Of a DNA stretch of 64,000 nt, positions 57,310-64,000 are shown one piece after another (positions within the stretch are counted from its first letter, which is position 1; every line of letters starts with the position of its first letter). The DNA is taken from the NCBI GenBank assembly GCA_018666155.1, contig JABJAH010000020.1, positions 62,001 through 126,000 of the forward strand, written 5' to 3'. The notes under the pieces were generated by a model. That model saw only the letters and a list, made by a program, of their open reading frames with translations, did not search any database and was not told the DNA's origin. The translations under genes and the position numbers were made by a program. Source of the stretch: Rhodospirillaceae bacterium (GTDB lineage Bacteria; Pseudomonadota; Alphaproteobacteria; Rhodospirillales; Rhodospirillaceae).

Positions 57310-57948
57310 ATGACCACACGTTTTCTAAAGGCTGCGGCAGCCGGTGTACTCGTAGTCGCACTATCGACGTCAGCCTTCGCTGCTGGGCGTCAGGTCGGCC
57401 AGTATTCGCCGTTCCCTGAAAAGACCGAGGAACTGGGCCTGGCCATGCAGATGGTGTTCAAGACGCTGAACCATTCCAGCCGCGCCTACGAGCATGAAGT
57501 GAATGATGCCCTGGTTAAGATGACCCTCGGTCACATTCAGTTCGCCAAAGACAATGGCTTGCTCAAAGAGGTTGTTGAGGACGAAATCAGAGTCCAAAGC
57601 CCGATGCTACTTCGGGTCGCCAAGATGATCGAGCAAACCGGTGATAAGGAACTGGCGCTCAAGGCGGTATTCGAACAAACCACCTGTCACTTTCAATTGG
57701 TGATGGACACGGAAATGCAGCCCGGCGTCCGCCGTTACGTTTTCCCTTTTAGCCATGTGCTAGAGCAAACACGCCGCATGGGTCAGCATGATCTGACGAA
57801 CGAGGAAATTTACAACGTTTGGCTCAAGCCGCGATTCGAGAAGTACGGTGAAGTCCTGGGTGTGCCTTTGGTGGTTGACCCCTGGGACCCGGAAACAAAA
57901 ATCATCACGGTGCGCATCAAGGACTACGAGCAAGTCTCCATGCGCTAG
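57310..57948 (+). CDS. Exported member of a tandem paralogue pair of unknown family
   Basis: 212 residues with a signal peptide (AAAAGVLVVALSTSAFAAG in the first 25). The core aligns with the upstream gene along its length: EELGLAMQMVFKTLNHSS, NDALVKMTLGHIQFAKDNGLLKEVV, SPMLLRVAKMIEQTGDKELAL, FEQTTCHFQLVMDTEMQPGVRRY, FSHVLEQTRRMGQHDLT and IYNVWLKPRFEKYGEVLG. The pair looks like a tandem duplication that gained or lost an export signal. No named family recognised. A good terminator follows (57969-57999). The upstream 10-mer GTTCGGACAA is at 57198-57207. Confidence 0.78.
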   Translation: MTTRFLKAAAAGVLVVALSTSAFAAGRQVGQYSPFPEKTEELGLAMQMVFKTLNHSSRAYEHEVNDALVKMTLGHIQFAKDNGLLKEVVEDEIRVQSPMLLRVAKMIEQTGDKELALKAVFEQTTCHFQLVMDTEMQPGVRRYVFPFSHVLEQTRRMGQHDLTNEEIYNVWLKPRFEKYGEVLGVPLVVDPWDPETKIITVRIKDYEQVSMR

Positions 57949-57968
57949 AAAATTAGAGATGCGAATAC

Positions 57969-57999
57969 AAAAGGCCCTCGTTTCGACGGGGGCCTTTTT
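57969..57999 (+). terminator. Rho-independent terminator after the exported paralogue
   Basis: Arms GGCCCTCG (57973-57980) and CGGGGGCC (57987-57994) form an 8-bp stem with one G-T pair, a 6-base loop, flanking A run and five T. It closes the two-paralogue unit before the next promoter. Confidence 0.88.
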
Positions 58000-58102
58000 G
58001 TATGCCGTGGCCGCCATGTTGTGGTCGTCCAGCACGAACACCGTTTCGCCCGCTGTCTAACCCTGCGTAGGCTACCCCCTTAATCAGCAGGGGAATGAAT
58101 TC

Positions 58103-58600
58103 ATGAAAACCAAAAAGCACATCGCATCGCTCGGCCTCGCACTGGCCTGTGGTATTGGTGTTGGCGCGTTGAGTATGGGTAGTTTCGCGCAAGGCACCGC
58201 AATGCGGTGGGTTCAAGGTGAATACCCAGCGGCTTTCGAAGCCAGCATGGACGCATCATCCGCTGCCTTTGAACGCAAGGATATGGAAGCCACCCGGTCT
58301 CATCTGGCCGAAGACTTCGCCACCTATGAGTTGCACGGCCCAGGGTCGCCCAAGCTGTTGGTCAAAGGCCGGGAAGAAACCATCAAAGTTATGAACACCT
58401 TCTTCGCCGGTGATTTTGGCTCCAGTTGGGATGGCGCTGAAGTGGAGAAGTTGGGCTCGATCGGCAACACCATGGTTCAGATTGAGTATGACCGTTACAA
58501 CATGGAAAGCGGCCAGATCACCATCCCGACCTTTGTGATCATCCAATACAAAGACAACAAGCGCTGGCGTGAATGGCGTCTTCGGCCCGATCCCGCCTAG
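58103..58600 (+). CDS. Exported NTF2/SnoaL-like protein
   Basis: 165 residues. A signal peptide (LGLALACGIGVGALSMGSFAQG) precedes a cone-shaped alpha/beta domain of NTF2/SnoaL/DUF4440 type: FEASMDASSAAFERKDMEATRSHLAEDFATYELHG, then VKGREETIKVMNTFFAGDF and YDRYNMESGQITIPTFVIIQYKDNKRW. This fold occurs in enzymes and ligand binders. It begins the run of exported genes that includes the cytochrome c-GLUG protein 34 bp on. Confidence 0.85.
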   Translation: MKTKKHIASLGLALACGIGVGALSMGSFAQGTAMRWVQGEYPAAFEASMDASSAAFERKDMEATRSHLAEDFATYELHGPGSPKLLVKGREETIKVMNTFFAGDFGSSWDGAEVEKLGSIGNTMVQIEYDRYNMESGQITIPTFVIIQYKDNKRWREWRLRPDPA

Positions 58601-58634
58601 TTGTCCACCAGACAATCCCTGATTGAGAGTTGTT

Positions 58635-60494
58635 ATGCGTCTAAAGACTGTTTTGCTGGGTCTCATCGCTTTTGCGTTTCTGCTTGTTGCAGCTGACACC
58701 ACGATTGCCAAGGGTGACGCCGAGCGCGGCAAACGTCTCGCGCGCGACTGCTTTGCTTGCCATGGCCCCGACGGCTACAGCCCATCGCCGGTAAATCCCA
58801 AAATTGGTGGCCAGCACGAGCGCTACATTTTTATGGCGTTGCAGCAGTACAAGGAAGGTAGTCGCACCCACTCTCTGATGCGCGGCTCCGTTCTTGGCCG
58901 CACGGATCAGGAGCTGGAAGACATCTCAGCCTATTATGCGTCGCAACCGGGATATTTGACGCGGCGTGAAATCCGTCAACGGAAACGCGACGGTTTGCCT
59001 GCAGAGGAACAAGGCGGTCCCGCTGCCGGTGGGCCACCACAAGGGGGAGGGGCGCCACCCAAGTTTGATCACAGTGACCAGATCGCCAAGTACAACAGCA
59101 TGCTGTCACAAGCGGTCTACGACGCCAGCCAAATCACAGCGCAAGTTGATGCGTCAGTCTGCGCAGCAATCACGGGCGACACAGCGTCCGACGCTGACAA
59201 CGATGGCCTCGCTGATGCGTTCGACGCAGCGCCCAATGATGCCGGGGAATTCGTCACCGATGTCAGTGGCGACGGCTTCTACGAGATTTGCAGCATTCAA
59301 CAGTTCGAGGCGATTGGTAGTTTCGGTTCCAAGGAAGGAACCAGCGCGACGCTTGATCGCACTCTTCGTATGAGCCGGAATTATCAAATTGTTCGTGACC
59401 TTGATGCATCGGCAATTGAAAACTTTGAACCCATTGGTGATTGTGGCGTTGAAGGCAATTGCATGATCAATTTCGATCGCTTTGGCTTTCAAGGCATCGT
59501 CGATGGGCAGGGCCATGTCATTCGAGGGTTGCGGATATCAAAACCAGGCGGCGGTGGCGTTGGGCTCTTCGGGGTCTTGGGTCAGAGTGGAACGGCGCGT
59601 AACATAGTCTTGGAAGATGCCATCGTGTTTGGTCGTGGTGGTGTTGGCATGCTCGTCGGGAGCAATTTTGGAATCGTGTACAGGAACCGAGCCCAAGGCG
59701 AAGTCGCAGGTGTTACGGCAATCGGTGGATTAGTCGGCGGTAATGGAGGGCTTGTCGCCTATGGTGAGGCATCGGGCACGGCGTCCGGCGAACAAGCCAC
59801 CGGCGGTTTGATTGGAGACATGCGTGGCGCTGCCTATTTCAGCAAGGCCAACATGCAGGTGGCGGCCAGCCGCGGCATGGGCGGATTGGTTGGTCTCAAT
59901 ACGTTCGGCTTTATCCTCAGCAGTTACGCAGAGGGCTCGATTATTGGGTCTAATGATGTCGGTGGTTTGGTCGGCATGAATACGGATGGAAAAATCCGCA
60001 ACAGTTATGCCACCAACTCGGTTGAGGGCGACGGGAATAACGTCGGCGGCCTCGTTGGCTTCAATTCCCTCAGCGATGTCCGCAACAGCTATGCGACGGG
60101 CTCTGTTGTCGGTGGCGATACGGTTGGCGGGCTCGTTGGGCGCAACAACGGCACGGTGAAGCGCAGTTTCGCCGCCGGTTCCGTGACGAGTGCAGGCACC
60201 TCAGGCGGTATATCGGGAATTATTGTCGAAGGTGAGGAGGTCAAAAGTTATTGGTCTGCAGCGGCGCAATCCAAAGACGCGGCTGATTTAGCCAGGCTTT
60301 CCGGCAACCAAACTGGCTGGTCTCCTGAACAGCCACCTGTTGGAGACTTGATCGACTACTACTGCGACAACAACGCCAATGGGTTTATTGATCCGGACGA
60401 ACGTTCGCCGGACAACTATGTATGGGATTTTGGCTCCGCGTCTGAGCCACCATCACTACGCTGTGCTGAACAAGCTGGCGGGCAACAAGGGTAA
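58635..60494 (+). CDS. Exported cytochrome c fused to a GLUG-repeat beta-solenoid
   Basis: 619 residues from the ATG at 58635 (a TTG four codons earlier is possible). After a signal peptide comes a class I cytochrome c domain: covalent haem motif CFACHG at about 39-44 and a likely axial Met in SLMRGSV. A Gly/Pro/Gln-rich linker (about 125-143) leads to a calcium-type DADNDGLADAFD loop (about 187-198), then a beta-rich region with at least seven GLUG motifs (IGGLVGGN, TGGLIGDM, MGGLVGLN, VGGLVGMN, VGGLVGFN, VGGLVGRN, SGGISG), about residues 360-530. A second acidic loop NNANGFIDPDE is near the end. GLUG motifs otherwise occur in adhesins and IgA peptidases; fusion to a c-type cytochrome is striking. 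Confidence 0.88.
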   Translation: MRLKTVLLGLIAFAFLLVAADTTIAKGDAERGKRLARDCFACHGPDGYSPSPVNPKIGGQHERYIFMALQQYKEGSRTHSLMRGSVLGRTDQELEDISAYYASQPGYLTRREIRQRKRDGLPAEEQGGPAAGGPPQGGGAPPKFDHSDQIAKYNSMLSQAVYDASQITAQVDASVCAAITGDTASDADNDGLADAFDAAPNDAGEFVTDVSGDGFYEICSIQQFEAIGSFGSKEGTSATLDRTLRMSRNYQIVRDLDASAIENFEPIGDCGVEGNCMINFDRFGFQGIVDGQGHVIRGLRISKPGGGGVGLFGVLGQSGTARNIVLEDAIVFGRGGVGMLVGSNFGIVYRNRAQGEVAGVTAIGGLVGGNGGLVAYGEASGTASGEQATGGLIGDMRGAAYFSKANMQVAASRGMGGLVGLNTFGFILSSYAEGSIIGSNDVGGLVGMNTDGKIRNSYATNSVEGDGNNVGGLVGFNSLSDVRNSYATGSVVGGDTVGGLVGRNNGTVKRSFAAGSVTSAGTSGGISGIIVEGEEVKSYWSAAAQSKDAADLARLSGNQTGWSPEQPPVGDLIDYYCDNNANGFIDPDERSPDNYVWDFGSASEPPSLRCAEQAGGQQG

Positions 60495-60530
60495 GGCGCG
60501 ATAAGCGCTCTCAATAAAAGGAGACTGACT

Positions 60531-61529
60531 ATGTTTGACCGCCGCACTCTTATGGCTGCAGCCGCCGCAATGGCAATCACGTCGCCAACGATGGCTCAGG
60601 ACCGTGTGTCTGATTTCAAGCCGTTTGAGACCGGCGATATCTTTGTTGCCGCGACGATCATGGATAACCCGGTTGATGATCACATGGGCACTGGCCGAAT
60701 TTTTCAATACGGCTCTGATCTCAAACTTAAGGGCACGCTCTACACTGAGGGCACCAAACACAAAATCGGCGGGCTCGCCTTTCAGCCGGACGGCACCTTG
60801 TGGGCGTTTGCTCAAGGCACACCAGCCATTGTGGAAATCGGCAGCGACGGAATCCAAAAGCCGGTGCGCAAATTTTCAGATCGCACACTCAGCAGCGTTA
60901 CGTTTGGTCAAGATGGCAGCCTCTATTTTGGTGAGCACCTGATTGGTAAGAAGCTTGGGGTGCCACCCCTGACCACACGATTCAATTTACTTCCAGGACG
61001 CGATGTCATTGGCGACGGATGGCTTTTTAAGTTCAATTCCAGTGCTGAGTTGCTTGAAGAGTATCAAAGCGAGGTGCATGGCGGCATGGCCGGAATTCAT
61101 GGGTCAACGTCTACTGTGCTAGCAGATAACGACACCCGGATGATTTACATTTCTGAGACCGGAAATCGGGTCATGCAATACGACCTCGCCAATAACAAGC
61201 AATTGCCGGATCTCAAGGTGTTTGATGAGCACGACGACATCTTCATGGTGTTGACGATGATGCCGATGGTTGATGGCTCGCTGCTTATCAGCACCGGTAA
61301 CGGCATGGTGACGTTGGATCAACACACCGGCGAAATTATAAAGTACTACGACATGGATAGCGGCGGCTGGGCTGCCTGCGCACCGACAGCAGACGGTAAT
61401 AACATTATCGTCGGCAATTTCTTCAGCGGGCAGATCGTGTTGGTCAGTGTGGAAACCGGTGAGGTTGTCCAAAGCGATTTCATTGGCCAGAACAACTCAC
61501 TGTCCGGCGTTGCGCAGTACCCCGGCTAG
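60531..61529 (+). CDS. Exported SMP-30/beta-propeller-like protein
   Basis: 332 residues. N-terminal DRRTLMAAAAAMA has a twin arginine followed by a short hydrophobic stretch, so a Tat-type or plain Sec signal is possible; cleavage after PTMA-QD. The body alternates beta blades (IGGLAFQPDGTLWAFAQG, LSSVTFGQDGSLYFGEHL, MIYISETGNRVMQYDL, GWAACAPTADGNNIIVGNF), typical of SMP-30/NHL-like six-bladed propellers that bind Ca2+ and hydrolyse lactones, or act as binding scaffolds. It follows the cytochrome c-GLUG gene by 36 bp and is followed by the NmrA-like gene, so these are probably one operon. Confidence 0.82.
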   Translation: MFDRRTLMAAAAAMAITSPTMAQDRVSDFKPFETGDIFVAATIMDNPVDDHMGTGRIFQYGSDLKLKGTLYTEGTKHKIGGLAFQPDGTLWAFAQGTPAIVEIGSDGIQKPVRKFSDRTLSSVTFGQDGSLYFGEHLIGKKLGVPPLTTRFNLLPGRDVIGDGWLFKFNSSAELLEEYQSEVHGGMAGIHGSTSTVLADNDTRMIYISETGNRVMQYDLANNKQLPDLKVFDEHDDIFMVLTMMPMVDGSLLISTGNGMVTLDQHTGEIIKYYDMDSGGWAACAPTADGNNIIVGNFFSGQIVLVSVETGEVVQSDFIGQNNSLSGVAQYPG

Positions 61530-61556
61530 ATCAGTTTTAAGACGAGGATTACAAAA

Positions 61557-62321
61557 ATGACTAAAAAACGCATCGGCTTGATCGTAGTGGTGTTGATCGC
61601 CGCTCTGGTCGCTTACTCCTTCATTCCCAATCAATTCCCGGTCTACGAAACGAAAGCCAGTGCGGCGCCAGAAGGCGGGCATCATGTCTTAATCTTCGGC
61701 GCGACCCGCAATTCCGGTCTCGAGACTGCAAAAATACTCACGGCGCGCGGTGATCGGGTGACGGCCTTTGTGCGGACCAGTTCAGATCGGTCGCAATTGG
61801 AACCGCTCGGCGTAGAATTCGTCGTCGGCGATGCGCTCGATTTACCGACCGTTGAGGCCGCATTTGTCGACAAGGATTACACATCCGTCGTGACGACCAT
61901 CGCCTGCTTTAGCTGCGAACCGAAACCCGATTACTTGGGCAACCGGAATATTTTTGATGCCGCCGAAGCGGCCGGTGTAAAGCGCATGATTCTAATGACA
62001 ACGGTTGGCTCTGGCGACAGCTACGATGCCGCACCTTTTCCCGCGCGAAACTTTCTCAAAGACATCCTTCCACTTAAGACCCAGGCGGAAGATCATTTGA
62101 TGGCCAGCAGCCTTGATTACACCATCATTCGTCCTGGTGGTTTAAAGTCGGGCCCAGCAACTGGGCGTGGTTATTTGAGCAACAGCCGCGAAGCTTTTGG
62201 GATTATCAACCGGGCTGACCTCGCCGGCTTGGTGGTTAATATCATTGATGACAACACCACCATCGGGAAAGCTCTCGCAGCCATGGATGCTGACATGGTG
62301 TTTCCCTGGAGCATGTTTTAG
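61557..62321 (+). CDS. Membrane-anchored NmrA-like NAD(P)-binding protein
   Basis: 254 residues. An uncleaved-looking N-terminal helix (IGLIVVVLIAALVAYSFI) precedes a Rossmann fold: VLIFGATRNSGLETAKIL (GxxxxxG loop), FVRTSSDRSQLEPLG, VVGDALDL, then TTVGSGDSYDAAPF and DYTIIRPGGLKSG. This is the NmrA/atypical SDR class. The catalytic Tyr-x3-Lys pair is not obvious. A relative with a cleavable signal is at 28.3 kb. If the Rossmann domain faces the periplasm, its cofactor source is unclear; it could instead face the cytoplasm. Operon with the propeller gene (27 bp gap). Confidence 0.83.
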   Translation: MTKKRIGLIVVVLIAALVAYSFIPNQFPVYETKASAAPEGGHHVLIFGATRNSGLETAKILTARGDRVTAFVRTSSDRSQLEPLGVEFVVGDALDLPTVEAAFVDKDYTSVVTTIACFSCEPKPDYLGNRNIFDAAEAAGVKRMILMTTVGSGDSYDAAPFPARNFLKDILPLKTQAEDHLMASSLDYTIIRPGGLKSGPATGRGYLSNSREAFGIINRADLAGLVVNIIDDNTTIGKALAAMDADMVFPWSMF

Positions 62322-62382
62322 AGCGCTCTAGATTTCCAGTTGCTTCACCCCCTAGTATGCGTCTCAAATTAGGGGTGATGGT

Positions 62383-63735
62383 ATGAGTGATCAAGTTCAG
62401 GCAAACGCGACGGACGACGAGTATCCGGACGAGAAGTACGCCTGGTATGTGATGGTGGTCTTAGTGATCGCCTATGCGTTCTCATATATCGACCGTACGA
62501 TCCTGACCTTGCTGGTTGAGCCGATCCGCGCTTCTCTGGATATCTCTGATACCGAGATCAGCCTGCTGCACGGTTTTGCCTTCGCTCTGTTCTACACAAT
62601 TCTCGGCATGCCCATCGGCTGGTTGGCGGATCGGGGCAACCGCATCAAAATCATTTCTGTTGCGGTGTATATGTGGAGCTTCGCCACAGCGGCGTGCGGG
62701 TTGGCTAATTCCTTCCTGCAGATGTTTCTTGCCCGTGTCAGTGTTGGGATCGGCGAGGCGGCGTTGTCGCCGTCGGCCTATTCGCTGGTGACAGATTACT
62801 TCCCGCCAGAAAAATTATCGCGCGCGTTTAGTTTCTATAATGCCGGTTTGTTTATCGGGTCTGGCTTGGCTTTGGTTATCGGTGGCGCGGTTATTGAGAT
62901 CACCCCCGCGTTAGATTTGCCAGTCATTGGTCATCTCGAACCATGGCAGGTCACCTTTATGTATGTTGGCCTCCCTGGTTTGTTGATCGGGCTCTGGGTA
63001 ATGACCTTGCGCGAGCCGAAGCGTCTGGGCAAAACAGCCGACGAAGACGGCACAGCAAGTTTAGGCAGTCATATTCGCAGAGCCTTCAGGTACATCACAA
63101 CCCGGCCCGGCGCCTACTTCTATCACTTCTTCGGCTTTTCTTTGTACGCCTTCATTTGGACGGGTACCGCCGCCTGGACACCAACATTTTTCATGCGCAC
63201 GTTCGAGATGACGGCGGGTGAGGTTGGCAGTATCTACGGGTTTATTGTCGTGATCTTCGGGCTGCTCGGCGTGACGTCTGGTGGCATGCTCGCCGGATAC
63301 TGGCGTAAACAGGGCAAAGTCGACGCAGAGATTCGCACCGGCATAACCGGCGTATTGCTCACCCTGCCTTTTGGGATCATTGCACCGTTGTTGCCAACAT
63401 CAACTCTGGCTTTTATCGGATTTGCCGGGCTGACTTTTTTCGCTAGCTTCCCCTGGGGCGCAGCGACTGCATCCCTGCAGCTGATTACACCCAACCGGTT
63501 GCGGGCGATGGTATCTGCCATGTTCCTCTTTTTGGTCAATCTAGCCGGCATCGGCTTAGCGCCGACGGTTATCGCCTTGATTACAGATCTCGGTTTTGGC
63601 TACGACGGAGCGGTGAAGTATTCCATAGCAATAGCGGTTGCTGTGGCTGCTCCGATATCCGCGTTTCTGTTGTACCGCTGCCTCGCCCCCTATCGGGCGG
63701 AATTCAACGCCATGCATCCGAGCGCTGGGTCTTGA
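62383..63735 (+). CDS. MFS transporter, Spinster-type
   Basis: 450 residues with about 12 membrane helices. N-terminal YAFSYIDRTILTLLVEPIRASL and the loop GMPIGWLADRGNRIKI (the MFS motif A, here ADRGNR) identify the major facilitator superfamily, and SVGIGEAALSPSAYSLVTDYFPPEK is a Spinster/hexuronate-type marker. Its position, 61 bp after the NmrA-like gene, suggests it moves the substrate or product of the exported cluster. Its stop is 1 bp from the convergent HAD gene. Confidence 0.9.
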   Translation: MSDQVQANATDDEYPDEKYAWYVMVVLVIAYAFSYIDRTILTLLVEPIRASLDISDTEISLLHGFAFALFYTILGMPIGWLADRGNRIKIISVAVYMWSFATAACGLANSFLQMFLARVSVGIGEAALSPSAYSLVTDYFPPEKLSRAFSFYNAGLFIGSGLALVIGGAVIEITPALDLPVIGHLEPWQVTFMYVGLPGLLIGLWVMTLREPKRLGKTADEDGTASLGSHIRRAFRYITTRPGAYFYHFFGFSLYAFIWTGTAAWTPTFFMRTFEMTAGEVGSIYGFIVVIFGLLGVTSGGMLAGYWRKQGKVDAEIRTGITGVLLTLPFGIIAPLLPTSTLAFIGFAGLTFFASFPWGAATASLQLITPNRLRAMVSAMFLFLVNLAGIGLAPTVIALITDLGFGYDGAVKYSIAIAVAVAAPISAFLLYRCLAPYRAEFNAMHPSAGS

Positions 63736-63736
63736 T

Positions 63737-64000
63737 CTAAGAAAAGCGACGTAGCGTTTCTGCCAATTGATCCATGTGATCAATCACGATATCTGCACCC
63801 GCGTCAGATAAATATGTTCCATGACCAGGGCGGCAGTGACCGCCGCCGGTGAAGCCGATCACCGTCATGCCGGCGGCTTTGGCGGCAACTACGCCATGGA
63901 CGCTGTCTTCAATGGCGACGCAGGCTGCGGCAGGGATGTTGATTTGCTCGGCAGTATGTAGATAAAGGTCGGGGGCTGGTTTGCCATTCTTGACCTGCTC
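63737..64000 (-). CDS. HAD-superfamily hydrolase, C-terminal part (runs off the right edge)
   Basis: Eighty-seven residues are visible before the stop at 63737 on the minus strand; the start lies beyond the window. The visible end reads KNGKPAPDLYLHTAEQIN, then CVAIEDSVHGVVAAKAAGM, which are HAD motifs III and IV (Lys and acidic pair), followed by a short C-terminal strand. This is a phosphatase or phosphoglucomutase-type HAD, with Asp motif I outside the view. It converges on the MFS gene. Confidence 0.85.
   Translation of the reverse strand, partial: EQVKNGKPAPDLYLHTAEQINIPAAACVAIEDSVHGVVAAKAAGMTVIGFTGGGHCRPGHGTYLSDAGADIVIDHMDQLAETLRRFS

Overview
The window looks like a chromosomal piece of an alphaproteobacterium, probably a marine, free-living aerobe near the Rhodospirillales. 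This is inferred from gene content, not computed. The base composition is moderately GC-rich. Several arrangements are typical of that class: ispH-thrB-rnhA, thrC followed by an M16 peptidase, a membrane-sector ATP synthase operon with two b-type subunits (atpI-B-E-F'-F) and no F1 genes beside it, a P protein of glycine cleavage split into gcvPA and gcvPB, and smc/dsbA/dciA/mutY in the same neighbourhood. I see no tRNA, rRNA, CRISPR array, insertion sequence or phage gene.

Layout. 0-5 kb: a partial methyltransferase, a 2Fe-2S ferredoxin, a GntR regulator, and an envelope group (zinc-ribbon methyltransferase, LpxL-like acyltransferase, divergent GT4 glycosyltransferase). 5.1-10.6 kb: a GAF-SpoIIE phosphatase-RsbW kinase fusion and a STAS protein that run straight into a phospholipid (Mla) ABC transporter operon. 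10.7-16.4 kb: thrC, an M16 peptidase, and a three-dehydrogenase operon (HisD/HpsN-like, CRYL1-like, SDR) behind a perfect inverted repeat. 16.4-21 kb: housekeeping genes (yqgE, a peroxiredoxin, rnhA, thrB, ispH, a double-CDGSH protein, a lipoprotein). 21-25.7 kb: a tandem glycine riboswitch and gcvT-H-PA-PB, followed by an exported amidohydrolase.

27-36 kb: an outer-membrane barrel, an exported NmrA-like protein, the Fo ATP synthase operon, smc and a DsbA-like thioredoxin. 36-43.6 kb: a 7.6 kb block between dsbA and dciA that looks inserted. It holds two tandem DUF1838 genes, a response regulator, a large hybrid histidine kinase, a DUF6491-like protein and a MipA/OmpV porin. 43.7-52.5 kb: dciA, mutY, maeB, an oligopeptide-binding protein, a small cyclic-nucleotide-binding protein, an AcuI-type reductase and a DUF1800 protein.

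52.7-63.7 kb is an accessory run, almost all on the + strand and rich in exported proteins: an FAD oxidase, a lipoprotein-protease fusion, two tandem paralogues of unknown family (one cytoplasmic, one exported), an NTF2-like protein, a cytochrome c fused to a GLUG-repeat domain, a beta-propeller, a membrane-anchored NmrA-like protein and a Spinster-type MFS transporter. A partial HAD phosphatase closes the window.

The two most interesting units are (1) the partner-switching module joined to the Mla lipid transporter, and (2) the exported cytochrome c-GLUG / beta-propeller / Rossmann cluster at 56.5-63.7 kb, whose pathway I cannot name.
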